From the NCBI GenBank assembly GCA_900548895.1, contig URLZ01000006.1, positions 8,094 to 72,093 of the forward strand: DNA of 64,000 nucleotides. The letters run 5' to 3'. Of this stretch, positions 41,154-49,557 are shown piece after piece. Position numbers and translations under genes: made by a program. Origin of the DNA: an uncultured Akkermansia sp. GTDB lineage: Bacteria; Verrucomicrobiota; Verrucomicrobiia; Verrucomicrobiales; Akkermansiaceae. The notes below the pieces were generated by a model. It searched no databases, was not told where the DNA came from, and saw only the letters and a program-made list of their open reading frames with translations. The number at the start of each line of letters is the position of its first letter. Positions within the stretch are counted from its first letter, which is position 1.

Positions 41154-42230
41154 TCAGTAGATGGGGGTGAAGGAGGTGTGGTGCCCGGCGGCGTGCGGTG
41201 CAGGCTCGTTCTGGGAGGATGCGTGCTGCGCGGGAGTGTTCGGCTCGGGCGTCGTTTGGGTGGAGAGTTTGATGAATTTGTTCGGCTCGGAGGTGTCGCT
41301 GGTCGCCTGCCAGTTGCGCCACTCCTGCCAACCGTCGCGCATGAAGCGGGCGGCCAGTTGATAGCGCTGGGTCGGCGAGGGCATACCCAGAATGACGACG
41401 AGCAGGCGCTGGGCGTAGGTGGCTTGTTTGCCGGTTTGCGGGTTGATCAACTTGACGGAGGCGCGGCGCGCGGTGGCGATCAGGCAGCTGCCTGCGCTGG
41501 CCGAGCGGGCGGCCTTGAGGCCGTCAACCGATTCGCCCGTAGAGAGCATGCGGTTGGTGTTCAACACGGTGCGGTGCTGTACGCTGCCGTCGGGCATGTG
41601 GATGCTCACGTTGGCCGAGCGCTGCGAGCAGATCGTGCGCAGGGTCGTGTTGTCCAAGGCGTAGATCGAGAGCCGCGCCATGTCCTTGGCGGTGGAGTAG
41701 GAGACGTGGGCGCCGCTCGGCCCCTTGAAGTAGGTCGTCTTCATCTGCAGCGTCTGGCGCGCCAGACGGTTCATCTGCGTGGTGAAGGCGTCGAGCGGGT
41801 CATTCGGGTTGAGCACCGAGCCGCAGGCGTAGGCGAGCGCCGTCGCCGCCGAGCTGTCGTCCCAGAGCAGGGCCGAGTAGAGCGCATCGCGGATCGAGAT
41901 GCGGGCGCCGGGAACGAGGCCGAGCAGGTTCGTGTGCGGGTTCTCCAGCACGGCCGGAGGCGCCGTAATCATCTGATTGAGGCTGATGTTCTGCCCCTGA
42001 ACCCAGTCGAGCACGATGGCCGCCGTCGCCAAGTTCGCCAGCATGCCGATGGGGCGCCTCTGATTGGCTTCCGAGGCGTAGAGCACGCGGCCGGTCGAGA
42101 CCTCCATGGCCAGATAGCTGGGCTGCAGGGGCTGGGCAGGCTGCTGCTGCTCGACCGAATCGGCGCAGGAGCCCAGCAGCAGCGAGGCTGCGGCGATGAG
42201 GGCTGACTTGAGGCGGAAGAGCTTCTTCAT
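41154..42230 (-). CDS. DacA/PBP5-family lipoprotein with all three catalytic motifs lost
   Basis: A 358-residue protein with a signal peptide and lipobox (ASLLLGSC). Residues 37-290 align with D-Ala-D-Ala carboxypeptidases: YLAMEVSTGRVLYASEANQRRPIG, SYSTAKDMARL and the downstream SAGSCLIATA are all in place. The catalytic SxxK is replaced by MLAN, the SxN region reads DDSSAA, and KTG is replaced by KAA. It should therefore not cleave peptidoglycan but could still bind it or a partner. The C-terminal 60 residues are rich in Thr, Pro and His. It overlaps the upstream pfk by 4 bp and lies 6 bp before the other. Confidence 0.83.
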   Translation of the reverse strand: MKKLFRLKSALIAAASLLLGSCADSVEQQQPAQPLQPSYLAMEVSTGRVLYASEANQRRPIGMLANLATAAIVLDWVQGQNISLNQMITAPPAVLENPHTNLLGLVPGARISIRDALYSALLWDDSSAATALAYACGSVLNPNDPLDAFTTQMNRLARQTLQMKTTYFKGPSGAHVSYSTAKDMARLSIYALDNTTLRTICSQRSANVSIHMPDGSVQHRTVLNTNRMLSTGESVDGLKAARSASAGSCLIATARRASVKLINPQTGKQATYAQRLLVVILGMPSPTQRYQLAARFMRDGWQEWRNWQATSDTSEPNKFIKLSTQTTPEPNTPAQHASSQNEPAPHAAGHHTSFTPIY

Positions 42231-43381
42231 GATGCGGATTTGCTGGTCTTGCGCGCCGCTTTGCCGGCCTTCGGGCGGTCGTGCAGGTCTTCCGGCTCGC
42301 GGTCGCCGAAGATGATGCCCAAGTCGCGGGCCGTCTGCACGATCTGGCTGTCCGGCTGCACGAGGCGCGGCTGCTTGACGGCCTCGTCGATGGTGACGGT
42401 GCCGACGTTGAGCCCTTCGAGCACGACGGAGGTGCCGAACTTTTTCTCCTCGATGAGGCGCACGGCCTCCACGCCGAAGCGGATGCCCAGAATGCGGTCG
42501 AAGGCGCAGGGGCTGCCGCCGCGCTGCGTGTGGCCGAGCACGCAGTAGCGCGTCTCGATGCCGGTGAGCTCCTCGAGCTCGCGGGCCAGGCGATTGCCGA
42601 TGCCGCCGAGGCGCTCATCGCCGTTCTCCGTGTTGCGCACGGTGACGAGGTGCCCGTTGATGCGCGCGCCCTCGGCGACGACAACGATGATCTCGCGCTG
42701 CCCCGCGGCCTTGCGAGCCTTGATGCAATCGACCACCTTGTTGAGGTCGAAGGCGATCTCCGGGATGAGCACCACGTCGGCTGCCGACGAGATACCGCTG
42801 TGCAGGGCAATCCAGCCGGAGAGGTTGCCCATGACCTCCACCACCATCATGCGCTGGTGCGAGTTGGCCGTGGTGCGAATGCGGTCGATGGACTCGGTGA
42901 CGACCGTCACGGCACTCTGGAAGCCGAAGGTGTAGTCCGACGCGACGCAGAGGTCGTTGTTGATCGTCTTGGGGATGCTGATGACGGGCAGGCCCTCCTC
43001 GGAGAGCAGCTGGGCGGTTTTGGCCGAGCCGTCACCGCCGATGACGACGAGGGCCTGAAGGCCGAGGGCGGTGATGGTCTTTTTCGCCTTGGCCATGACG
43101 TCCTTGTCAATCGAAGCGCGGCCGACCTTGTTGGTGCGCACGTTGAAGTTGCCCGTGTTCGTCGTGCCGAGAATCGTGCCGCCGATCGAGCGAATCTTGT
43201 GCGTCTTGATCGGGGTGAGGATCTCATAGCGGCGGCCGCCGGCAACCGGCAGCAGCCCTTCAAATCCGTCGTGGAAGCCGATGACGCGCCAGCCGCGGCG
43301 GTAGGCGGAGGTGACAAAGCCTTCAATGACTGCGTTGATGCCGGGACAATCGCCGCCGGAGTTGAGAATGCCGATAATCAT
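42227..43381 (-). CDS. 6-phosphofructokinase, second copy (group III type)
   Basis: A 384-residue paralogue of the 40047 gene with GILNSGGDCPGINAVI at the start, VVIGGDGSAKT near 115, IPKTINNDLC near 140 and VEVMGNLSGWIAL near 183. It has the same Gly/Lys mixed signature. A short basic tail (AGKAARKTSKSAS) distinguishes it. The two copies share most motifs but differ through the effector regions, so one may be regulatory or work in the reverse direction. It starts 29 bp after the epimerase gene and overlaps the pseudo-carboxypeptidase start by 4 bp. Confidence 0.9.
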   Translation of the reverse strand: MIIGILNSGGDCPGINAVIEGFVTSAYRRGWRVIGFHDGFEGLLPVAGGRRYEILTPIKTHKIRSIGGTILGTTNTGNFNVRTNKVGRASIDKDVMAKAKKTITALGLQALVVIGGDGSAKTAQLLSEEGLPVISIPKTINNDLCVASDYTFGFQSAVTVVTESIDRIRTTANSHQRMMVVEVMGNLSGWIALHSGISSAADVVLIPEIAFDLNKVVDCIKARKAAGQREIIVVVAEGARINGHLVTVRNTENGDERLGGIGNRLARELEELTGIETRYCVLGHTQRGGSPCAFDRILGIRFGVEAVRLIEEKKFGTSVVLEGLNVGTVTIDEAVKQPRLVQPDSQIVQTARDLGIIFGDREPEDLHDRPKAGKAARKTSKSAS

Positions 43382-43410
43382 GGATGGGTCGTGTGAATGA
43401 GTATGTTATA

Positions 43411-44601
43411 TTACTTGCAGGTGGTCGGGGCGGCGATGGCGCCGAAGTAGTGCGCGCAGTTCCAGAGGGCGCGGGGGTGGTGGAAGAAGGATTTCCACAT
43501 GCTGCCCTTGAGTCCGTTGGCCGGCGAGCCGTCGCGCTCGCAGTAGCCGAACCACTCGCCGTGCTCGTGATCCTGAAGGTGCTCGAAGGCCCAGTCGTGA
43601 ACGCGCTGGTGCCACTCGGCGTATTTTTCGTCGCCCGTCATGACGTAGGCGAGGCAGGTGCCGATGAGCGCCTCATCGTGGGGCCACCAGAACTTCATGT
43701 TGTGCCAGTACTCCTGCACGGGGCCGCCGAAGACGTCGGTGTAGTAGAGCAGACCGCCGAACTTCGGATCCCAGCCGCGCGCCAGCGACCAGTCGATCAT
43801 CTTGCAGCCCGTGTCGATCAGCTCGGGATCGTTGCCGCGCAGGCGAGCTTCCTCGAGGATGAACCAGCCGCCCTCGATGGCGTGGCCGGGGTTCTGCGTG
43901 CGCTCGTCGAAGTGGTCAATGATGGAGCCGTCGGGCGCGACGTTCTCCATGACGGCCTTGATGTCCTCCTTCATGAAGAGGCGGCGCAGGTCGCCGATGC
44001 AGCGGTCAATCCAGCCGGTGTAGAAGCCGTCGGGGTCGCCGAGGTATTTGCGCATCTCCTGACAGGTGACGAGCATGATCATGCGGCAGCCGAGGTTCTC
44101 CGTCGGGCGCAGCCCCGTCGTCTTGGGCAGCATCTTGCCGGGGGTGAAGAAGATGTCCGCGAAGATGTCAAACCAGTGGCGGGCGCGCTCAGCGCTGCGC
44201 GCGTCGCCCGTCGCTCCGTAGTGGGCGGCATGCGCGATGGCGGCAAAGCACTCGCTGTAGGCGTAGCGGCGCTTGCGAATGGGGGTGCCGTCCGCCGTGA
44301 CGTGGAAGTACATGCGGCCGTCGCTCAGGTCAACGCACTTCGTCTCCAGGAAGTTCAGCGCGCTTTCGGCGTACTGGAGCCACTGCGGGCGCTTCTCGAT
44401 GCTGTTGTAGCAGGTGAGCAGCATCCAAGCCATGCGGCCCTGAGCCCATACGTTCTTGTCCGTGTCCACCAGCGTGCCGTCCGCATCAAAGCAGTGGTAG
44501 AGACCGCCGTTGACGGTATCAACCGCGCGCGGGAACCAGAAGGGCTCAACCTCGTCGAGCAGCTTGTCGCGGTAAAATTGTCCGAGAGCTTTCGTATCCA
44601 T
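43411..44601 (-). CDS. AGE-family N-acylglucosamine 2-epimerase
   Basis: A 396-residue (alpha/alpha)6-barrel protein. Recognisable segments are KLLDEVEPFWFPRAVDTVNGGLYHCFD at the start, VWAQGRMAWMLLTCYN near 50, TENLGCRMIMLV near 170, NPGHAIEGGWFILEEARL near 240 and the catalytic-region WWPHDEAL near 305. It should interconvert N-acetylmannosamine and N-acetylglucosamine (or free sugars). Beside nanA the first is most likely, giving a phosphate-free variant of sialic-acid breakdown. It follows nanA by 58 bp. Confidence 0.87.
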   Translation of the reverse strand: MDTKALGQFYRDKLLDEVEPFWFPRAVDTVNGGLYHCFDADGTLVDTDKNVWAQGRMAWMLLTCYNSIEKRPQWLQYAESALNFLETKCVDLSDGRMYFHVTADGTPIRKRRYAYSECFAAIAHAAHYGATGDARSAERARHWFDIFADIFFTPGKMLPKTTGLRPTENLGCRMIMLVTCQEMRKYLGDPDGFYTGWIDRCIGDLRRLFMKEDIKAVMENVAPDGSIIDHFDERTQNPGHAIEGGWFILEEARLRGNDPELIDTGCKMIDWSLARGWDPKFGGLLYYTDVFGGPVQEYWHNMKFWWPHDEALIGTCLAYVMTGDEKYAEWHQRVHDWAFEHLQDHEHGEWFGYCERDGSPANGLKGSMWKSFFHHPRALWNCAHYFGAIAAPTTCK

Positions 44602-44659
44602 CGTCTTTCTCGTGGTGTGAGAGTTTCTCTTCAGATGAAGCCGTGCGGATACCCGAGTC

Positions 44660-45583
44660 TCACTTGTTGATGGCCCAGTCGAAGAAGCCGATGGCCTTCA
44701 GCTCATCGCGCAGCTGCGTGAGCGTGGCCTGATCCGGCGTGCCCATGGGAAGTCGGGCCGGCCCGAGATCCACGCCCCACCAGCCCATGATGGCCTTGCA
44801 GCAGCCCATGTAGCCCTTGGCAGCGATGATGTTGATCATCTTCACCGAGAGCTGCTGCAGGTGGCGGGCCTCGGCGATGTCGCCGGCCTCAAAGGCCGCG
44901 ATGAGGCTCTGATAGAGCTTGGGCGCGTAGTTGAAGGACGAACCGACGCCGCCCTGTGCACCCGTGGCCAGGGCGCCGAGGAACCACTCGTCAACACCCC
45001 AGGGGCAGTCGTATTTGCCGCCCTCGTAGTTGAGCGCCTCGATGTAGAGCGCCAGATCGGGGTTGGTGAACTTGAGGCCGCTGAAGTTCGGAATCTTTTT
45101 GGCGGCCGCCTCCATGAACTTGCAGGGGTTGAAGGAGACGTGCGTCAGAGCGGGGATGTCGTAGAAGTAATAGGGCAGCTCGGGGGCTCCGGCGGCCTCA
45201 TAGGCGCAGCAGTCAACGAGAGCATCGAGGCTGCCGGGCTTGAAGTAGCAGGGGGAGTTGCTCGCCGTGGCGGCCGCGCCGCACTTCACGGCGTATTCGG
45301 CCAGCTCGCGGCCGTCTCGCACGCAGTTGCCGCCGGTGTGCACGACGAAGCGGATGCCGTGCTTGGGGCCGGCTTCGCCCCAGGCAGCCATGTTCTCCTT
45401 GCGCTCGGTGAGCTGCATGTGGGCAGACTCGCCGGTCGAGCCGGTGATGAAGGCGAGTTTGATGCCCTGCGACGCGAGGAAGGCAGCTTGGGCATCGACG
45501 GCGTTGGGGTTGCAGGTGCCGTCCGCATTCATCGGCGTATGGGTGGCGGCCACGAGTCCGTGTAATTTCAAGGTGGTATTCAT
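44660..45583 (-). CDS. nanA: N-acetylneuraminate lyase
   Basis: A 307-residue class I aldolase of the DHDPS/NAL family. GLVAATHTPMNADG is at the start, FITGSTGESAHM is near 45, the catalytic Tyr is in LPYYFYDIPALTHV near 142, and the Schiff-base Lys is in NFSGLKFTNPDL near 172. It splits sialic acid into N-acetylmannosamine and pyruvate. The Tyr region is close to the type seen in gut Bacteroidota and animals rather than in E. coli. It is the first gene of the operon nanA-epimerase-pfk-pseudocarboxypeptidase-pfk, which suggests growth on host mucin glycans. Confidence 0.9.
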   Translation of the reverse strand: MNTTLKLHGLVAATHTPMNADGTCNPNAVDAQAAFLASQGIKLAFITGSTGESAHMQLTERKENMAAWGEAGPKHGIRFVVHTGGNCVRDGRELAEYAVKCGAAATASNSPCYFKPGSLDALVDCCAYEAAGAPELPYYFYDIPALTHVSFNPCKFMEAAAKKIPNFSGLKFTNPDLALYIEALNYEGGKYDCPWGVDEWFLGALATGAQGGVGSSFNYAPKLYQSLIAAFEAGDIAEARHLQQLSVKMINIIAAKGYMGCCKAIMGWWGVDLGPARLPMGTPDQATLTQLRDELKAIGFFDWAINK

Positions 45584-45624
45584 GGTGGTGCGAGAACTAT
45601 TGTGGGCAAAAAAGCCCCATCGGG

Positions 45625-45653
45625 AGTGTAATGCAGAAATCTGCCGTTTTCAA
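45625..45653 (-). promoter_or_regulatory. Promoter of the nan/pfk operon with a dyad in the spacer
   Basis: On the minus strand TTGAAA (45653-45648), a 17-bp spacer and TACACT (45630-45625). The spacer contains the dyad GCAGA-N2-TCTGC (45633-45644), a possible operator for a sialic-acid-responsive repressor. A GGGC-T6-GCCC hairpin lies in the 5' leader. Confidence 0.65.
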
Positions 45654-46275
45654 GCCATTTTTGACGATGAGAACGAATTTTCGGAGCTGTCTCCCGAGGG
45701 CGACGGGCTGTGTAGACAAGGCCTTGCACCTCGCTGGAGGAGGCGCTTGACAAGAGCTTACAATGCCGATATACGCTGCTCCATTGCCCTGCCGTTGCTC
45801 TGTGTTCTCGTGCGGGGGACGGCGTTAGGCGCCATGATAGGATCGTCTGCCGTCGGGTATGCGGCGCAGCTGAGAAGGCTTCCGCCCCTGCTTCTCCTCG
45901 CGCTCTCCAGCCGAGGTGGAGGGATACGTCTCCGTCAGGACAGAGGGAGGGAAACAGAGGGGTGGCTGCCCGGAGTGGGAGCTCGTGGCAATGTCGGAGG
46001 CCGGAGTGGGAGCTCGAGGGAACGCCGGAGGCCGGAGAGGAGGCGGAGGCCCCGGTAAAGGACTGTGGACAGAGGGAGCGCGCGGGGGAGGCATGAACAG
46101 GTCGGTCTTCTGTGGTAAAGTTCAAGGTGTGCGGTGGTGAGGAGGGTGAAGGTGAGAAAAAGGTGCGGGGAAGTGGGGGGGCTGCCTCCGGCGGCGGTGG
46201 GGTGGACCGAGGGTGACTGAGGCGTGAAGGGCGGGGGAGGGAAGGTGCCTTGAATGTTTTTTTTGCTGAATTTCC
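45654..46275. other. Long GC-rich intergenic region without a supported gene
   Basis: Between the divergent nanA and rplY genes there is no reading frame with family resemblance. Open frames on both strands overlap each other and have low-complexity Pro/Arg/Gly composition. The only structure seen is a 31-bp tandem repeat (45971-46032). A polypurine plus strand (for example 46090-46250) dominates the right part. Confidence 0.5.
45971..46032. repeat. 31-bp tandem repeat, two copies
   Basis: 45971-46001 and 46002-46032 share CGGAGTGGGAGCTCG and a common CGGAGGC end with four differences between. A third, degenerate half copy follows. It looks like a small local duplication. Confidence 0.65.
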
Positions 46276-46304
46276 TTGACAAAAGGGGGGTGTTGTGGCA
46301 TCTT
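46276..46304 (+). promoter_or_regulatory. Promoter of rplY
   Basis: A perfect TTGACA (46276-46281), a 17-bp spacer and CATCTT (46299-46304). The leader is about 107 nt and contains the hairpin TCTCGCC-N9-GGCGAGA, so control in the leader is possible. Confidence 0.6.
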
Positions 46305-46417
46305 GCGGGTCCGCTCTCGCCTCGTGGTGAGGGCGAGATCAACCCGGCGGGTGATATCGGACGCACCGACGTCGGAAGAACTCCACACAAACGATCATTT
46401 CATACCATTCTGATACC

Positions 46418-46972
46418 ATGACTGAGTACACTCTCAAGGTCTGCAAGCGCGATCTCGTCGGCACCGGCAAGCTCAATGCGCTCCGTGCCCAGGGCTACGT
46501 GCCCGGCGTTGTCTACGGCTCCCACGTCGAGAAAAACATCAACATCCAGGCCAAGGCCTCGGACGTTCGCGCCCTCCTTGCTGACAAGGAGACGGACAGC
46601 CTTGTCGTCGAGCTCGACATCGACGGCGAGAAGATGTTCACCCTCATCAAGCACGTGCAGCGCGACTTCCTCAACGATGCCACGACGCACCTCGACTTCC
46701 AGACGGTGACGCCCGACACGATCGTGCGCGCCAAGATCGAGCTCCGCCTCAAGGGCACCCCCGTCGGCGTGAGCATGGGCGGCCAGGTCAACCAGATCAT
46801 CTACGAGGTGCCCGTTCGCGCCGCCGTCAAGGATCTGCCGACCCACCTCGAGGCCGACATCACGGGCATCAAGCTCAACGAGTCCCTGCGCATGAGCCAG
46901 GTGCAGCTGCCCGCCAACGTCACCTCGCCCTTCAACGGCACGGTGGTGCTGGCCTCGGTGGTCAAGCCCTGA
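46418..46972 (+). CDS. rplY: Ribosomal protein bL25, long CTC form
   Basis: A 184-residue protein. The N-terminal domain (residues 1-90) is the 5S-rRNA-binding L25 fold: TLKVCKRDLVGTGKLNALRAQGYVPGVVYGS, then FTLIKHVQRDFLNDATTHLDFQTV. The C-terminal TL5-type beta domain contains LRLKGTPVGVSMGGQVNQIIYEVPVRA and ITGIKLNESLRMSQVQLP. It binds 5S rRNA in the central protuberance of the large subunit. It ends soon after the beta domain, without the charged tail of many CTC proteins. It is monocistronic with its own promoter and terminator. Confidence 0.93.
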   Translation: MTEYTLKVCKRDLVGTGKLNALRAQGYVPGVVYGSHVEKNINIQAKASDVRALLADKETDSLVVELDIDGEKMFTLIKHVQRDFLNDATTHLDFQTVTPDTIVRAKIELRLKGTPVGVSMGGQVNQIIYEVPVRAAVKDLPTHLEADITGIKLNESLRMSQVQLPANVTSPFNGTVVLASVVKP

Positions 46973-47007
46973 TCGCCTCGCTGAAGTCTTTTTCATGTTT
47001 TGAGTCG

Positions 47008-47039
47008 TGCCGCGTCCCTCGCCGAGGGACGCGGCATTT
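47008..47039 (+). terminator. Terminator of rplY
   Basis: A perfect 14-bp palindrome arm TGCCGCGTCCCTCG with its complement around a single C (47008-47036), followed by TTTGCGTTCTCTT. The T-tract is weak, but the stem is very stable. Confidence 0.7.
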
Positions 47040-47534
47040 GCGTTCTCTTGCTCGACGGCGCGATGACCCTCTGTATCGCCGCGGGGACTGAGGGGTGAGC
47101 TCGGGGCGTACGCGGGTGTAGCTGTGGGGGGATCGGCGGAGCCGACCGTGTGAGGAGTCGATGGCAGTTGGGTGTGCGGGGCTCAATGAGTCCGGCGGAC
47201 GAGGCCGCCGGATGGTTGTCTGACTGATCCCGTCATCTCGAGGAGGAGGGCCCGGGCCGTGCGAGATTCTCCCCTCTTGACTGGCAGTCAGCAGAACCTC
47301 AGGGACAGAGGCCACCCTTCAACCGACCGGATGCTGCGCAGTCACATCGGACCCCGGACTCGGTATCCCCTCTCACTGTCGGCTCCATACCGCAGAGTAA
47401 CGGGCACCCCAACCCGATGTGCGCGGAACCGGCCGCCGCGTTCACGGCAGAGTCCGCATAGTGCAATCCGACGACCCGCGGCGGCTCACAACTCGGCTGC
47501 CGTACCCATCGACCTGCTGCGTCCGTCGCGCGCC
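47040..47534. other. Intergenic region without a supported gene
   Basis: This lies between the convergent rplY and LptF/G genes. Open frames here are short, overlapping and of unusual composition. A short hairpin CCGGCGG-N6-CCGCCGG is present near 47191-47210. I see no tRNA or other recognisable RNA. Confidence 0.45.
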
Positions 47535-48770
47535 TCAGCCGCGGTATTTGGCGCGCTGGTGCTGCCAGAGGGCAAAGGCGAGGCAGATCACGTTCGGCAG
47601 CCAGAGCACAATATAGGGTGTGATGCCGCCGGATTTGCGCGACAGTTCGCAGAGCACGAGCGCCATAAAGTAGATGGCGGCCACCATGATGCCCAGAAAG
47701 AAGCCCGTGGAGGTGTCGCGTCGCCGCGCCGTGATGGCCAGAGGCACGCCGATGAGCGAGAAGACGATGCAGGCGCAGGCGAAGGAGGCGCGCTGCACGC
47801 CCTCGGTCTCAAAGGCGTTGATGTTTTTCTCATTCATCCCGCCCTTGTAGTAGGAGGCGTCTGAGCGCGCGGCGTTCCAGAGGAAGGAGGCGCAGGGGAA
47901 GCTCTCATGGCTGTCTGCGGCGAGGCTGTAGCGTCTCATAGCCTCCAGATCGACGGGTTGCAGCAGCTCCGTGTGCCGCAGCACCTGGCTGATTTCACTG
48001 TTGGTGAAGCGGTTCGGCTTGAGCTTGCGGTGCGTGCGCAGGGGAATGTGAATGCGCATCGGCATGCTCTCCACCATGATGAGGTTCGTGATGTCGCCGT
48101 CGTGCGTCTCAATGGTGCAGTTCTCGAGCTCCAGAGAGAGAATGCGCTGTTTCTCGTCAAAGGTGCCAATGCGGGCCTTTTCCGCATGCATGGCATCGAA
48201 GTTGCCGCTGCCGGTTACGGGGTTGCCGCTGTCGTCGATGGGGTAGACGTGCAGCCCGAGAATGTCATCGCCGTGGCGGTTCTCGACGTAGAGCTGCGTC
48301 TTGTCGATGCGCGTGGCGTTCTGCGAGGCGTTGAGCAGGTTGCGCGGGTTGTCCGTTGCAGCGCGCATGACAAGCTCGCTCATGGCCTGTTTGCCGCGCG
48401 GTGCGACCTCGATGTTGATGTAGTAGCAGAGCGCCGAGAGCACGACGGCCATGCCGATGGCCGGCGCACTGAGCCGCCAGAGACTCAAGCCCGCCATGCG
48501 CATCGAGGTCAGCTCATTGTCGGCCGCGAGGCGCCCGTAGACGAGCAGCACGGCAGTCAGAAAGCCCCAAGGCACCGTGAAGGTCAGCGAGAAGGGGATG
48601 ACCTGAAGGATGAAGTCGACGACGATGCTCGGCGGCGCCCCGCTCTCGACCAGCAGAGAATGCAGCTCCTTGAAAAGCTGCCCGAGCAACATCAGCAGCG
48701 TCAGCGAGAGAACCCCCAGCGCGGTGACGACGATGAGTTGCAGCAGGATGTAGCGGTCGAGCGTCTTCAT
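47535..48770 (-). CDS. LptF/LptG-family permease
   Basis: A 411-residue protein with three membrane helices at the N-terminal end (about 10-35, 55-80, 100-125) and three at the C-terminal end (about 320-400). A large beta-jellyroll periplasmic domain lies between. The cytoplasmic coupling segment AADNELTSMRMAGLSLWRLSAP near 82-103 is a family hallmark. With LptB and a sister subunit it should extract lipopolysaccharide from the inner membrane. Whether it is F or G cannot be decided here and no partner gene is adjacent. It lies 44 bp after hisH. Confidence 0.87.
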   Translation of the reverse strand: MKTLDRYILLQLIVVTALGVLSLTLLMLLGQLFKELHSLLVESGAPPSIVVDFILQVIPFSLTFTVPWGFLTAVLLVYGRLAADNELTSMRMAGLSLWRLSAPAIGMAVVLSALCYYINIEVAPRGKQAMSELVMRAATDNPRNLLNASQNATRIDKTQLYVENRHGDDILGLHVYPIDDSGNPVTGSGNFDAMHAEKARIGTFDEKQRILSLELENCTIETHDGDITNLIMVESMPMRIHIPLRTHRKLKPNRFTNSEISQVLRHTELLQPVDLEAMRRYSLAADSHESFPCASFLWNAARSDASYYKGGMNEKNINAFETEGVQRASFACACIVFSLIGVPLAITARRRDTSTGFFLGIMVAAIYFMALVLCELSRKSGGITPYIVLWLPNVICLAFALWQHQRAKYRG

Positions 48771-48814
48771 GGGGCGGGCAGTGCGGGAGAGGGGCGGAGG
48801 GGTGTCCGAGAGCG

Positions 48815-49432
48815 TCAGGCCGGAGAATCGGCGAAGTTGCGCAGCAGTTGCAGCCCGAGCTTCTGGCTCTTCTCGGGGTGGAACTGCGTCGCCACGAGCC
48901 TGCCGCAGCGGATGGCGGCCGCGAAGTTGACGCCGTAGCAGCAGTCAGCGGCAATGATGTCCTGCTGCTCAGGCTCCGGGTAATACGAGTGCACGAAGTA
49001 AAAGTGGCGGTTCTCGCCCATGCCGGCCCACATGGGATCGTCGGCGTGACGGAAGTGCACCTCATTCCACCCCATGTGCGGCACCTTGAGCTCGCCCTCG
49101 GGGAAGCGGCGGACACGGCCGCGGAAGATGCCGAGGCCGGCAACGCCGGGGCTCTCTTCACCGCTCTCAAAGAGGATTTGGTAGCCGATGCAGATGCCGA
49201 GGAAGGGGCGATCCTCGGCCACCCAGCGGCGCACGGCCTCGTCGAGCTGCTGCTCGCGCAGGGCTCGGGCGCAGTCCCCGAAGGCCCCGACGCCCGGCAG
49301 CACGAGGTGCGTGAGGCCCTCCAGATCCTCGGGGCTCCTCACGAGTTGCGAAGCGGCCCCGACGGCCAGAAAGGAGTTGCGAACGCTGGAGAGGTTGCCG
49401 GCGCCGTAGTCGATGATACCAAGCTTGCTCAT
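48815..49432 (-). CDS. hisH: Imidazole glycerol phosphate synthase, glutamine amidotransferase subunit
   Basis: A 205-residue class I amidotransferase: KLGIIDYGAGNLSSVRNSFLAVG at the start, nucleophile Cys in FLGICIGYQILFE near 82, His-Glu pair in LVATQFHPEKSQKLG near 185. It produces ammonia that is channelled to HisF for the ring closure step of histidine synthesis. Length is normal. HisF is not in the window. A 125-bp gap of strongly polypyrimidine mRNA separates it from hisB. Confidence 0.94.
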   Translation of the reverse strand: MSKLGIIDYGAGNLSSVRNSFLAVGAASQLVRSPEDLEGLTHLVLPGVGAFGDCARALREQQLDEAVRRWVAEDRPFLGICIGYQILFESGEESPGVAGLGIFRGRVRRFPEGELKVPHMGWNEVHFRHADDPMWAGMGENRHFYFVHSYYPEPEQQDIIAADCCYGVNFAAAIRCGRLVATQFHPEKSQKLGLQLLRNFADSPA

Positions 49433-49557
49433 GAGGTGCGGATGAGGGGAAAATGGGAGGTGCGGAGAAAGGGGAAAGACGGGAGGGAAGGGGAGGATCA
49501 GACGGGAGGAGGCGGGCCTGTGGGCGGTGAGGTGGAGGGGTGGTGAGGAATCGGCTC

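Noticed and set aside
45580-46400. Several overlapping open frames of 80-180 codons in the nanA-rplY gap
   Set aside because: They overlap on both strands, have Pro/Arg/Ser-rich low-complexity composition, cross the 31-bp repeat and the rplY promoter, and match nothing known.
47040-47534. Search for an RNA gene (RNase P, tmRNA, tRNA) in the gap after rplY
   Set aside because: None of the conserved sequence blocks of these RNAs is present. Only short isolated hairpins were seen.
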